In this document: positions 1 to 12,160 of the stretch, piece by piece
How positions within the stretch are numbered: position 1 is the stretch's first letter
Layout: every line of letters starts with the position of its first letter
NCBI GenBank assembly: GCA_014490595.1
Contig: CP061031.1
Location: 124,001-188,000 of the forward strand
From: Corynebacterium wankanglinii
GTDB taxonomy: Bacteria > Actinomycetota > Actinomycetes > Mycobacteriales > Mycobacteriaceae
Direction of reading: 5' to 3'
Length of the DNA stretch: 64,000 nucleotides
The notes under the pieces: model-generated
Seen by the model: only the letters and a program-made list of their open reading frames with translations
Told to the model about the DNA's origin: nothing
Databases searched by the model: none
Translations under genes and position numbers: made by a program

Positions 1-242
1 AGAAGATCGGGCAGCACACTCGGGTGGAGATGATCAAAGGCGGAGAGGTGCACGTGAGCTGCGACTCCACCGCCTGGGCGACGCAGATGAAGTACATGCA
101 GCGCGAAGTGCTCGCCGCCATCGCCGCGAAGGTGGGGCCGGACGTGGTAACCAAGTTGCACGTCTATGGGCCGAAGACGAAGAGCTGGCGCTACGGGCCA
201 CTGCACGTGAAGGGCCGTGGGCCGCGCGACACGTACGGGTAA
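1..242 (+). CDS. dciA: DciA/DUF721 family protein, C-terminal part
   Basis: The frame enters the window at base 3 and ends with TAA at 240-242, so only about 79 C-terminal residues are present. DciA-type DUF721 proteins help load or activate the replicative helicase DnaB. The assignment rests on the segment around [16 protein letters not shown], on the ending GRGPRDTYG, and on the position directly upstream of gyrB, matching the actinobacterial order dnaA-dnaN-recF-dciA-gyrB. That order would place oriC a few kb upstream of the window. An internal ATG at 24 is not the start because the frame is open to the left edge. Confidence 0.8.
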   Translation, partial: KIGQHTRVEMIKGGEVHVSCDSTAWATQMKYMQREVLAAIAAKVGPDVVTKLHVYGPKTKSWRYGPLHVKGRGPRDTYG

Positions 243-262
243 ATCCCGAAAAACGGGCGTGA

Positions 263-2497
<2,235 letters not shown>

Positions 2498-2499
2498 CT

Positions 2500-2586
2500 G
2501 CGCACGATCTGACATTCAGCGCACAAGGCCCCGGCATTTCCCCAGGTAGGGGAAATATTGCCGGGGCCTTATGTTAAATCGTGCGC
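2500..2586. repeat. Palindromic element A1 enclosing gyrB terminator
   Basis: GCGCACGATCTGACATT at 2500-2516 is matched in inverted orientation by ATGTTAAATCGTGCGC at 2571-2586. The same 16-17 nt word occurs as a pair at 6620-6695. The two sites bracket the accessory block between gyrB and the toxin-antitoxin pair. Function is unknown; the inner hairpin is a terminator. Confidence 0.7.
2525..2570. terminator. gyrB terminator hairpin
   Basis: Long stem AAGGCCCCGGCA paired with TGCCGGGGCCTT, extended inside by TTTCCCC/GGGGAAA. It lies 27 bp after the gyrB stop and between convergent genes, so it probably acts in both directions. There is no strong T tract. Confidence 0.75.
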
Positions 2587-2607
2587 GGTGGGCCGAAGGT
2601 GACGTCG

Positions 2608-3042
2608 CTAGGCAAAGCGCTCCACGATCCGACCGAACTCGGGCAGCGCCGGGCCGACAATCTTCGCGGCCTTGCCACGCAGCGTGGAGTACACCTTCTT
2701 CACAGGGCCGGGCATGGAATCGACCTGCTTGTCACCCGCCTCGAGCATCGCCTTGACCACCTCGTCCTCGCGGCCGGAGAGGAACTCGCCGAACCCCTGC
2801 TGGCCGCTGGCCTGATAGGCGGACCAGTACGGTCCCAGCTCCTCCACAATCTGGGGGAGGAACTTGTTCACGCCCTTGGGGATGGCGTCCGCGTCGGCCT
2901 TCTTGCCAGCCGCCACCGCGGACTTCAGAGCCATGCCGGTAAGGCCGGACTGGCGGGAGATGGTCGAATCAACCAGGGAAGCGAGCTCCTGGACAACCTG
3001 GGGGCGCTTGGCTGCGTCGAGCAGCTGGGAAAGATCAGTCAT
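2608..3042 (-). CDS. DUF6918-like conserved hypothetical protein
   Basis: A 144-aa soluble, mostly alpha-helical protein with no signal peptide or membrane segment. It begins MTDLSQLLDAAKRPQVVQEL and contains SRQSGLTGMALKSAVAAG and GPVKKVYSTLRGKAAKIVGP. It resembles a conserved actinobacterial family of unknown function (I recall it as DUF6918, from memory and not searched). It is convergent with gyrB and shares the gyrB terminator region. No catalytic motif is visible and no function is proposed. Confidence 0.7.
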   Translation of the reverse strand: MTDLSQLLDAAKRPQVVQELASLVDSTISRQSGLTGMALKSAVAAGKKADADAIPKGVNKFLPQIVEELGPYWSAYQASGQQGFGEFLSGREDEVVKAMLEAGDKQVDSMPGPVKKVYSTLRGKAAKIVGPALPEFGRIVERFA

Positions 3043-3057
3043 GCCGCCAGTTTAACT

Positions 3058-3090
3058 GGAAAAACGGCCGGTTCGGGACCGGCCGTTTTC
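3058..3090 (-). terminator. Terminator after the 3132-3622 gene
   Basis: Perfect hairpin AAAACGGCCGGT/ACCGGCCGTTTT around 3061-3087. On the minus strand it ends in a short T run (CGTTTTTCC), which fits a rho-independent terminator for the minus-strand gene upstream of it. Confidence 0.75.
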
Positions 3091-3131
3091 GGTTGCAGCT
3101 CTTCCACCACAGCGCTCAGGTGCCACATTTG

Positions 3132-3622
3132 TCACACAGCTAACTGCAACCACAACGGGCACAACGGTAACACAGGCGGTGGGGGCGCGCTAACGTTGGG
3201 GAAGTACTCGTCGATGTACGTCTGCACGAACGCCGTGATCTCCTTCGCCGGGATGATGCGGTTGCCTTCCGACGACCCAGGCGCCCACTCCAGGTTGAAC
3301 TGCCTCGCGGCCTGGTCGACGGCCTCGCGCGCTTGCGGGACGAAATCTACGATGATCTGCGCGACAGCAGCGGTGGTCAGCAGCGAAGCGTGAGCGAAAT
3401 CGGCGCCGAACCCGTGTAAGACCCTTCAAAGGCGCGCTTCTCCGGCACCTCGATGCCCTTGTCGTAGTCCGGGTAGTAGTCCGGGTTGGAGGAGCCTTTC
3501 GAACTGGTGGAGGACAGCTGGGAAACGGCGGTCTGCTGCGCGGAGGCGGGGGCAGGGGCCAGGGTAGCGGCGGCGAGGGTGGCGGCAGTCAGCGCCGCAG
3601 CGGTTTTCTTCATGGGGAACAT
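3132..3622 (-). pseudogene. Secreted hypothetical protein, frameshifted
   Basis: A signal peptide (MFPMKKTAAALTAATLAAAT, then APAPASAQQ) opens a frame that runs to YPDYDKGIEVPEKRAFEGSY. The frame then breaks near 3400. Restoring one G in TTCGGCGCC (to TTCGGGCGCC) joins it to GADFAHASLLTTAAVAQIIV, then VPQAREAVDQAARQFNLEWA and AFVQTYIDEYFPN, ending TGA at 3132-3134. The rejoined product is about 163 aa, small and exported. The stop of the surface protein gene lies just upstream, so the two are probably cotranscribed. No family is recognised. The break may be a sequencing error because the same type of G loss recurs across the window. Confidence 0.6.
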
Positions 3623-3623
3623 G

Positions 3624-5536
3624 TTAGGCGGTGGGCAACGGCAAGTTCGGCCAGAGTCCCATCTGCTCCAACTGCGGCTTGGCTGCGAACGCTAGGCCGC
3701 CGAGCGCGGCGAGGACACCGAGCACAATAGCAATAATGCCGCCGGTGCTGGAGCCGGAGTTATCGCTCTCCGCCTCAAGTGTCGGCGTCGGGGTAGAGGT
3801 CTGGGAGGGTTTCGGGGTTTCTGCCGGGTCCGGTTGCGCGGTGGGCTCTAGCGTCGGGGTAGAGGTCTGGGAGGGTTCCGGGGTTGCTGTGGGGTCTGGT
3901 TGCGTGGTGGGTTCCGGTGTCGGGGTTTCTGTCGGGTCCGGTTCCGTAGCTGCAACAGTAATTTTCACGAAAACAGGCTTCGTCGAACCATCCTTGAAGG
4001 TGGCAGTAAGCTGCAGTAACCTCTCACCAATTTTCGTGCTTTCCGTAGCCGTCATCGACAGTCGACCACCGGGAGAATTCTCATATTCATGCCCGGATTG
4101 TCAAAGTAACCGAAAGTGAGTTTGGCGCCTTCCGGCAAACCTTCTGGATCGACTTCGATGGTTTCCCCTGCCCTGACTGTGACGTCGGGGAACGTGATCT
4201 TTGCGGAGTCTGCCTCCGGGTTTTCCGGCATTATTAGCTCAAACACAGCCATCTCGATGCGGCGGGATCCATCGGAAAATTTCGCAGTCACCGGCACGGT
4301 CACCGTCTTGCCGGGGGTGGTGCGCTCTGGTGGCGTGAGAGAGACTTCTCCCGTCTTGGCGTCGACGGTGGTTGTCCAGCCGGGTTCTTTAAATTCGGGT
4401 TCGGAAAAAACGGTTCCTTCTGGCCAGCTGCCCGTCGGCTTTGAGGTGAACGGCCCAGGGGTTGGCACCTCCAACTCTTCGTAGGTCAGATCCGCTTTTT
4501 CGCTCAGCCACTTCCCGGGAGTGGTCACTGAAAAGACTGCATCTGCAATGCCGACGCGGCCGTCGGGATACGCCATCTGAATTGGGATGGAGAAATCACG
4601 CAGCTGCTTAATGGGCCGCTTCGGAGAGAAAGTCACTTCACCTGTATGCGGGTCGAGCTTGATGTCTGCGACTCCAAGAGCGAAGGGTTCGAGATCTTCT
4701 CGGAGGGTAAATGTGGTGCCCTTAGGGGCGTGGCCGACAAAAGTGGATACGGCTTGCTCGTCGCCTGCAAAATAGACCTTCTCCCAGCGGGGCTGAAACC
4801 TCTCCGCGTATGCTTCGTCTTTGGAGCGGAAAAAGGGATCGGATTTTTTGATACGCGCTGCGGTCTCGTCGGAAACCACCACGACGGGCGCTCCTTGGAC
4901 GTAGAAGGAGCCGTCAGGGAAAGTAGCCTTCACGGCCACCTCTGTATTCCACCCAATCGGAAGCTGTTTAAGCGGTTCCACCGTTAGCGTGCCGTCGGCG
5001 TCCACATTCACGCGAAGTTCGTCCGGGGCGGTGGCCTCAAAGTGCGTGCCCTCGGGGAGCTCAACCTCGGAAGTGAGGAGGCGCCCGATGGCGGGCGTGC
5101 CGTTTGTAAAAAGCGGCTCGTAATACCCCTCGTGCTTGTGTGCCATCTCCCCCAGGAAGGTCACCGTTTGCACTGTCACTGGGTAGTCATGCGTGCGGAA
5201 GCCATCGGTCGCTGTGACGTAAAATCGGGCAACCTCGCCGGGGCTCACGTCCTCGGACACCTGGATGGTGACGATGCCGGTGCGCGGATTCGTCGTCAGT
5301 CGATAGCCAATATTCTCATCTTCACCCTCCAAGCGAACGTTGGTGGGAAATGTGTCATTCGGTGCGATCTGCACTGTGCTGCCTGGGACAACTCTGGCGG
5401 TGGGCCAGCTCAGCGTGCTCAGGGGGTCTTGCATTTGGGTGGTTGCTTCCTGGGCAATTGCGTGGGGGGAAACGATGCCGCCGACGAACATCGCGGCGGT
5501 TCCCGCGATTGCGATGGCAGTGCGTTGTAGCTTCAT
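3624..5536 (-). pseudogene. Rib-repeat surface protein, frameshifted near C-terminus
   Basis: Cell-surface protein with a signal peptide (MKLQRTAIAIAGTAAMFVGG, then SPHAIAQE). It has at least four Rib/YPDG-type modules (ATFPDGSFYV, AYPDGRVGIAD, KFSDGSRRIEM, TFKDGSTKPVF), then a Pro/Thr/Glu-rich linker (TPEPTTQPDPTATPEPSQTS) and a C-terminal hydrophobic helix (GGIIAIVLGVLAALGGLAFA) followed by KPQLEQMGLWPN. There is no LPxTG, so anchoring is by the helix. The frame breaks at about 4085: CCGGGCATG should read CCGGGGCATG to give NPGHEYENSPGGRLS and continue as one protein of about 637 aa. The second part could instead be an overlapping ATGA-coupled gene starting at 4055, but it would lack a signal peptide. 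Confidence 0.75.
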
Positions 5537-5652
5537 AGGAACCTCCGTAGGGGGAACTTGGATTATCCTGGATTGTAACTGCTGAACTGCGCGGAAGCGG
5601 GCTCAACGTGCAGCGACGGGAACCGTGCCACAACTTCTCGCGTCTAAACACC

Positions 5653-6648
5653 ATGAGACAGCTCTACTGCGGCATGCGCATCGCCACCGGCAGCCTCCTG
5701 CACACCAACCCGGGGCGGGTCCCGCCAGGGATGGCCAGCGTCAACGGGCGGTTTGTGGTACCGCGGTTCGTCCTGAGGACAAGCGGTGTGGTGCTGCGCG
5801 ATTCGCTGCGCCACCCGCGCCGGGTGAGCTATCCAGTGCCGGCGGAGTACCGGGCGGCGGCGTTCGCGCTCGCGCACCCGGGCGCGACGGTTTCCGGCTT
5901 CAGCGCGCTGGCGCTGTACGGGCTGCCGTACCTTGCGGACGCGCACGATGTGGTGCTGATTTCGTCGAAGGTTCGGAAGAAGGAACTCGGTGGCCAATTC
6001 AGTCCCACGCTGACCCGGCAGCCGCTCGGCCCAGGGGAGACGTGGCATGTGGTGTGCCGCGACGAACCCATCCGGGTGGTCGCGCCCGCCGTTGCCGCCG
6101 CCCAGGCCCTCAGGCTGATCCGTGTCGGGGAGTGCTCGTGGCCGGTCGTGGCGCCCGCCGATGAGGAGGTGTTCGTGCGTGCGGTGCAGCTTGTGGACGC
6201 CTGCCGCAGGTTTCTCGGCATCGCTCCTGAGGCGATCGCCGCAGCGAGCAAGGGCCGCGTGGACAACAGGTGGCTCGCCTCGGTGCTGAAGGCGTCGAGT
6301 GCGCTTGCGGATTCGCCGAAGGAGACCGAGATGCGCCTTCTGGCCGGCAAAGTGGCCAGGGATTACGGTCTTGAGCTGCGGGAACAGGTGGAGTTTTTCG
6401 ACCGAGGCGAGTTGGTCACCCGCGCTGACCTGGCCTTTCCGGAGCCGCGGGTGGCGCTGTACTACGACGGCGCAAACCATGACGATCCCGGTCGCCGGAT
6501 CAAGGACACTCGCATCGACCTCTACCTCACGTCCATCGCGTGGCAGCCGCTGCGGTACGCCACGAACATGCTGGGTGGCATGCCGAAACACTTGGCGGTG
6601 GTGCTGGAGGAGCGTGGGTGCGCACGATTTGACGGGCGGAAAATCTGA
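5653..6648 (+). CDS. AbiEi/DUF559-like protein with PD-(D/E)XK-type C-terminus
   Basis: About 331 aa, starting at ATG 5653 (MRQLYCGMRIATGSLL). An upstream in-frame ATG at 5608 is possible. The N-terminal half (HPGATVSGFSALALYGLPYL) resembles the AbiEi-antitoxin/HTH-like domain common in corynebacterial proteins. The C-terminal half has the spacing of the Vsr/DUF559 nuclease fold: KETEMRLL, RADLAFPE, then ALYYDGANHDD, where the usual acidic residue before DG is Tyr. Catalytic competence is therefore doubtful. A second protein of the same type lies at 35944-36909. The 3' end overlaps palindromic element A2. Cellular role is unknown; defence or DNA repair are guesses. Confidence 0.65.
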   Translation: MRQLYCGMRIATGSLLHTNPGRVPPGMASVNGRFVVPRFVLRTSGVVLRDSLRHPRRVSYPVPAEYRAAAFALAHPGATVSGFSALALYGLPYLADAHDVVLISSKVRKKELGGQFSPTLTRQPLGPGETWHVVCRDEPIRVVAPAVAAAQALRLIRVGECSWPVVAPADEEVFVRAVQLVDACRRFLGIAPEAIAAASKGRVDNRWLASVLKASSALADSPKETEMRLLAGKVARDYGLELREQVEFFDRGELVTRADLAFPEPRVALYYDGANHDDPGRRIKDTRIDLYLTSIAWQPLRYATNMLGGMPKHLAVVLEERGCARFDGRKI

Positions 6649-6695
6649 CCTGGGCTTTTAAGGTGCGAAATCGTGCGAAATGTTAGATCGTGCGC
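6620..6695. repeat. Palindromic element A2
   Basis: GCGCACGATTTGAC at 6620-6633, which covers the 3' end of the preceding gene, pairs with AATGTTAGATCGTGCGC at 6679-6695. A partial third copy, AAATCGTGCG, lies at 6668-6677. It is the same word as element A1 after gyrB. Confidence 0.65.
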
Positions 6696-6720
6696 AGCTG
6701 CCTATCGACGTTCCTTAGGT

Positions 6721-6984
6721 TCACCCCGCCCAGCGCCGGTACACCTCAGCGGCGACGTCTGCGAAACCGGGGTTGGACCCGGAGAGTGGCTCCAAAAGCC
6801 GGATGGTCTCGGCCAGGGCGGTAGCGGCCGCCCCCACTGAGTCGAACACCGGGACCCCATGAAAGCGGGACCCGGGCACGGCGGCGCAGGCCGCCAAAGC
6901 AGCGAAAGAGCGGACCTGGCAGCCGTGGAAGGCGCAGTACTCGTCGGCGACGGCCAAAAGCTGCTCGCCGGAAAAGCCTCTCAC
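6721..6984 (-). CDS. Putative Doc-like toxin component, degenerate Fic motif
   Basis: 87 aa, starting at GTG 6984, which overlaps the stop of the upstream antitoxin-like gene (GTGA), so the two are translationally coupled. The sequence (FSGEQLLAVADEYCAFHGCQ, AALAACAAVPGSRFHGVPVF, then ALAETIRLLEPLSGSNPGF) follows the helical layout of small death-on-curing (Doc/Fic) toxins. However, the Fic loop HPFx(D/E)GNxR is not present; EPLSGSNPGFAD sits at the corresponding place. It may be an inactive or divergent toxin. The family call is an inference from pattern and context. Confidence 0.45.
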   Translation of the reverse strand: MRGFSGEQLLAVADEYCAFHGCQVRSFAALAACAAVPGSRFHGVPVFDSVGAAATALAETIRLLEPLSGSNPGFADVAAEVYRRWAG

Positions 6985-7193
6985 GGGCGGGCCTGCCTGA
7001 TCCGGGACTCCATCCCGGAGTAGGAGGGGATGAGGGTGCGGGCGAGGTCGGTGACGTGGGCGTCGTCAAGCAGGCGCGATGCTGCCGTGACTACCGCACG
7101 GCGCGCCGCCTCCTGCTTTGAGCACCCCCACGCGGACGCCAAGAGGACGAGCGCCTTGTCCTCGTCTGCGGTCAACCGAAGCGTCATAGCCAT
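6981..7193 (-). CDS. Putative RHH-type antitoxin
   Basis: 70 aa from ATG 7193 (MAMTLRLTADEDKALVLLAS). Longer upstream starts have no support. The short beta strand MTLRLT followed by two helices (ADEDKALVLLASAWG, SKQEAARRAVVTAASRL) is the layout of CopG/Arc ribbon-helix-helix DNA-binding antitoxins. The tail (LIPSYSGMESRIRQARP) would bind the toxin. It overlaps the downstream toxin-like gene by GTGA and probably autoregulates the pair from the short divergent region shared with gyrA. Confidence 0.6.
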   Translation of the reverse strand: MAMTLRLTADEDKALVLLASAWGCSKQEAARRAVVTAASRLLDDAHVTDLARTLIPSYSGMESRIRQARP

Positions 7194-7254
7194 ACCATTG
7201 TGATACCAGGTTGCTCCTTCGCTCCAAGCAGAAGCCCCGCTAGACTCCATACAC

Positions 7255-9822
<2,568 letters not shown>

Positions 9823-9825
9823 CCC

Positions 9826-10170
9826 GTGGCTGTCCGAAAAGTGACCGTGCGCAACATCGGCGCCGGATCCACCTTCAAGGTGGCCTCATTGCTGGCAATG
9901 GTCGGGTTTATTGCCTGGATGGGCGCATGCCTGCTGGTCTATTACGGCCTGGAGCGCGCCGGGGTTGTGGACTCGGTGAACTCGCTCATCGGCGGCGTGG
10001 GAGGCGACCAAGTGGTGGACATGAAACTGGCCATGTCTGCCGCGGGCCTCCTGGGCCTTGTCGGGTTCCTGTTCCAGGTGATCATGGCCCCGCTGACGGT
10101 GGTCATCTACAACGCTGTCGCGGACCTGGTGGGCGGCATCAGCTTCACCATGTCCAACCGGGCGAAGTAG
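9826..10170 (+). CDS. DUF3566 membrane protein
   Basis: 114 aa starting at GTG 9826, four bases after the gyrA stop, so probably cotranscribed. Two transmembrane helices are visible (ASLLAMVGFIAWMGACLLVY and AAGLLGLVGFLFQVIMAPLT), separated by an amphipathic segment GVVDSVNSLIGGVGGDQVVD. The start RKVTVRNIGAGSTFKVA and the tail ADLVGGISFTMSNR match DUF3566 proteins found directly after gyrA in mycolate-containing actinobacteria. Function unknown. Confidence 0.9.
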   Translation: MAVRKVTVRNIGAGSTFKVASLLAMVGFIAWMGACLLVYYGLERAGVVDSVNSLIGGVGGDQVVDMKLAMSAAGLLGLVGFLFQVIMAPLTVVIYNAVADLVGGISFTMSNRAK

Positions 10171-10200
10171 GGCGTCACCTGCCGGCTTTACCTACGCCAG

Positions 10201-11328
10201 CTAGAAGGCCAGCAGGCCGTTCAAGGCGGCACCGGCGATGCCCAACACAGCGAGGGCTGCAACGACGGCGCCGATGATGGCGGCCACGTTGGTGTTCTTA
10301 CCGGCCGTGACGGGGGCCTCAACCTGGACCTCACGCTTCTCGGCCTTGGTCTCCACCGGGGCAGCGGGGGCGTGGCCGACAGCTGCGCCCTGTGAGACGA
10401 AGCTGACGCCGAGCTCGATGGCGTCGTGGCCGATACGCGGGGTGTTCAGCACGAGCGCGTCCCAGTCGGCCGGGACCTCGATCGGGCCGTCGGTCCCTTG
10501 CGCGGTGTATCCGCGCTCGGAGTAGTTGAAGTGGGAGAACTGTTGGTTGTAGTTCATCACCGAGACGTAATCCGGGGAAGCGGCGTGGTTGCGGGGCAGC
10601 TTGCGGGTCGCGTCCGCGGCACCGTTGTGGCGCAGCCCGAGGGTGTGGCCGAACTCGTGGAGGATGGCGTTGCGCAGCTGCTCGTCGGTAGTGATCTGCG
10701 AGTTTTTGCCCACGAAGAAGGCGCTGTCACCCACCAAGGCAACGCCGGTGGCCATGTTGCCGCGGTCGATCTGGTCGCCGATGAGACCGAGGCGGAACAC
10801 GTTGGAGCGGTCGCCTAGGTGCGTCTCAATGTCCTTGAGCAGGCGTATCCCCGTGACTTCACCGTTGAAGTAGTACTGGGAGTAGGGGAGGACCTCTCCA
10901 CCGTGGAACTCCGTGTAGTTCGCAATGTTGGTGAAGGTCTCGCCCGCGTCGATGTGCAGGGTGATGCCGTGCTCGTCGAAGAGGTCGACGATGTCCTGCA
11001 GCGACTGCGCGGATGGAGCGAAGCTTGCGCCGTTGTGCGGCGCCATCCAGTTGAGTTGGAGGAACAGATCCGGGCGGTTGGGGTCGACGCCCCACTCGTG
11101 CAGCGGCAGCTCGGTGCCGTCTTTGAGCACGACGCCGCCCGTCTCCCAGTCGTCCGGCAGGCCGTCGTTGTCGGAGTCGATCGCGTACTCGGCCTCGGCG
11201 AGGGAAACGAGGGCGGAGGGATCCTGCGCTGCCGTCTCGTCGGCGGCAGCGGGCTGGATGCCGGTGAAGGCCAGTGCGGCGGCAAGTGTTCCGGCAATTG
11301 CGGCGTTGGCCTTCATATCTGCGCGCAT
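10201..11328 (-). CDS. Secreted membrane-anchored metzincin-like metalloprotease
   Basis: 375 aa. The start ATG 11328 has AAGGAG eight bases upstream. There is a signal peptide (IAGTLAAALAFTGIQPAAAD), then a calcium-site-like stretch (DSDNDGLPDDWE). The zinc-protease motif is H224-E-F-G-H228-T-L-G-L-R-H234, the metzincin HExxHxxGxxH with three zinc ligands, followed by a Met-turn candidate (YVSVMNYNQQ). The C-terminus has a transmembrane helix (AAIIGAVVAALAVLGIAGAA) after a charged linker, so the catalytic domain is outside and tethered. Substrate unknown. It is convergent with the DUF3566 gene. Its upstream region carries several copies of the GGATTGTTCAAC motif. Confidence 0.8.
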   Translation of the reverse strand: MRADMKANAAIAGTLAAALAFTGIQPAAADETAAQDPSALVSLAEAEYAIDSDNDGLPDDWETGGVVLKDGTELPLHEWGVDPNRPDLFLQLNWMAPHNGASFAPSAQSLQDIVDLFDEHGITLHIDAGETFTNIANYTEFHGGEVLPYSQYYFNGEVTGIRLLKDIETHLGDRSNVFRLGLIGDQIDRGNMATGVALVGDSAFFVGKNSQITTDEQLRNAILHEFGHTLGLRHNGAADATRKLPRNHAASPDYVSVMNYNQQFSHFNYSERGYTAQGTDGPIEVPADWDALVLNTPRIGHDAIELGVSFVSQGAAVGHAPAAPVETKAEKREVQVEAPVTAGKNTNVAAIIGAVVAALAVLGIAGAALNGLLAF

Positions 11329-11828
11329 CTCGTTTGCTCCTTGAGTGTCCGGTGGTTGATACGGGCTGCTTCGATGACCATGACTTTATGCAAGGTGTAT
11401 GCGCAGGTAAACCGGGGAGTACGCGCAGCCGGATCGTTCAACACTTGCCGCGGATTGTTCAACGTTTCTAGGCCGACTAGCTGGCGGATTGTTCAGCAAT
11501 CCGGTCGCAGGCGGCGCACTTTGTTCAACGATCAGCCCCCTCTGGCACCGTCAAATTATGCATGCATAAAATGCAGCTAAGATAGTACGAAAGGGGACGG
11601 GACCGTCACCAGCAGCTTTCTGGCCCAGCGGTCGCATAAACTGCTATAGAAAACGCCGACGAGTAGCGGAACACCGGATTGTTCACCACTTTCCCCGCCT
11701 GGCTACCCCCTCCCGCTACCCCGGCGAACCGAAGGTTGAAACGTCGTGAAGCAAGCGCTCGTATTTAGGCCACACGCTGGCGATTTGGAGGTATGTGGGG
11801 TGCTCTGTAATATTCCTATTCGTTCCAA
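11329..11828. promoter_or_regulatory. Intergenic region with five copies of the GGATTGTTCAAC motif
   Basis: Five variants of one motif lie in 260 bp: GGATCGTTCAAC 11431-11442, GGATTGTTCAAC 11452-11463, GGATTGTTCAGC 11486-11497 (continuing AATCCG to form a palindrome), TTGTTCAAC 11521-11529 and GGATTGTTCACC 11676-11687. The region separates the metalloprotease gene from the divergent tRNA-Ile and must hold both promoters. A palindrome TATGCATGCATA lies near 11560. I see no gene here. Confidence 0.6.
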
Positions 11829-11902
11829 GGGCCTATAGCTCAGTCGGTTAGAGCGCATCGCTGATAACGATGAGGTCGCAAGTTCGATTCTTGCTAGGCC
11901 CA
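11829..11902 (+). tRNA. tRNA-Ile (GAT)
   Basis: 74-nt cloverleaf: acceptor GGGCCTA pairs with TAGGCCC, anticodon loop CTGATAA with anticodon GAT, T arm AGTTCGATTCT. CCA is not encoded. It follows the gyrA-DUF3566 block, as is usual in actinobacteria. Confidence 0.97.
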
Positions 11903-11919
11903 CTGCCCGAAAGGGCGAC

Positions 11920-11992
11920 GGGGCATTAGCTCAGTTGGTAGAGCACCTGCTTTGCAAGCAGGATGTCAGGAGTTCGATTCTCCTATGCTCCA
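11920..11992 (+). tRNA. tRNA-Ala (TGC)
   Basis: 73-nt cloverleaf: acceptor GGGGCAT pairs with ATGCTCC, anticodon loop TTTGCAA with anticodon TGC, T loop GTTCGATTC. It lies 17 bp after tRNA-Ile, so the two are one transcript. CCA is not encoded. Confidence 0.97.
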
Positions 11993-11998
11993 CAGAAT

Positions 11999-12027
11999 GG
12001 CTCCCTCCCATGCGGGGGAGCCTTTTT
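11999..12027 (+). terminator. tRNA operon terminator
   Basis: GGCTCCC pairs with GGGAGCC around a short loop and is followed by TTTTT at 12023-12027, seven bases after tRNA-Ala. Confidence 0.85.
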
Positions 12028-12072
12028 GCTTTGCGATGTAAACTTCGCACTTTCCACCGCGAAAGTGAGCAT

Positions 12073-12150
12073 GAGTTTCGCACTTTCCACTGCCAAAGTC
12101 AGAATAAAACTCCGAAATGGCAGGTAGACAAAGTGTGAAAGTGAGAATAT
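12073..12150. repeat. 78-bp direct repeat C, left copy
   Basis: Starts GAGTTTCGCACTTTCCACTG and ends GTGAAAGTGAGAATAT, just before the AlbA_2 gene. It matches 13907-13984 at about 71 of 78 positions. It contains inverted CACTTTC/GAAAGTG words, with an additional inverted pair at 12046-12068. It probably includes the promoter/operator of the following gene. Confidence 0.85.
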
Positions 12151-12160
12151 AGTGTGAGCT

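Noticed and set aside
3190..3429. 79-aa minus-strand open frame beginning inside the broken secreted gene
   Set aside because: It is the third frame with Arg/His-rich shadow composition; the real continuation is in the other alternative frame.
4052..4055. ATGA overlap at 4052-4055 as true translational coupling of two genes
   Set aside because: The downstream frame continues the same repeat module and lacks a signal peptide, so one frameshifted surface protein is more likely.
11829..11992. Start of an rRNA operon because tRNA-Ile and tRNA-Ala are adjacent
   Set aside because: A clear terminator follows tRNA-Ala and no 16S or 23S sequence is present; this tRNA pair after gyrA is usual in actinobacteria.
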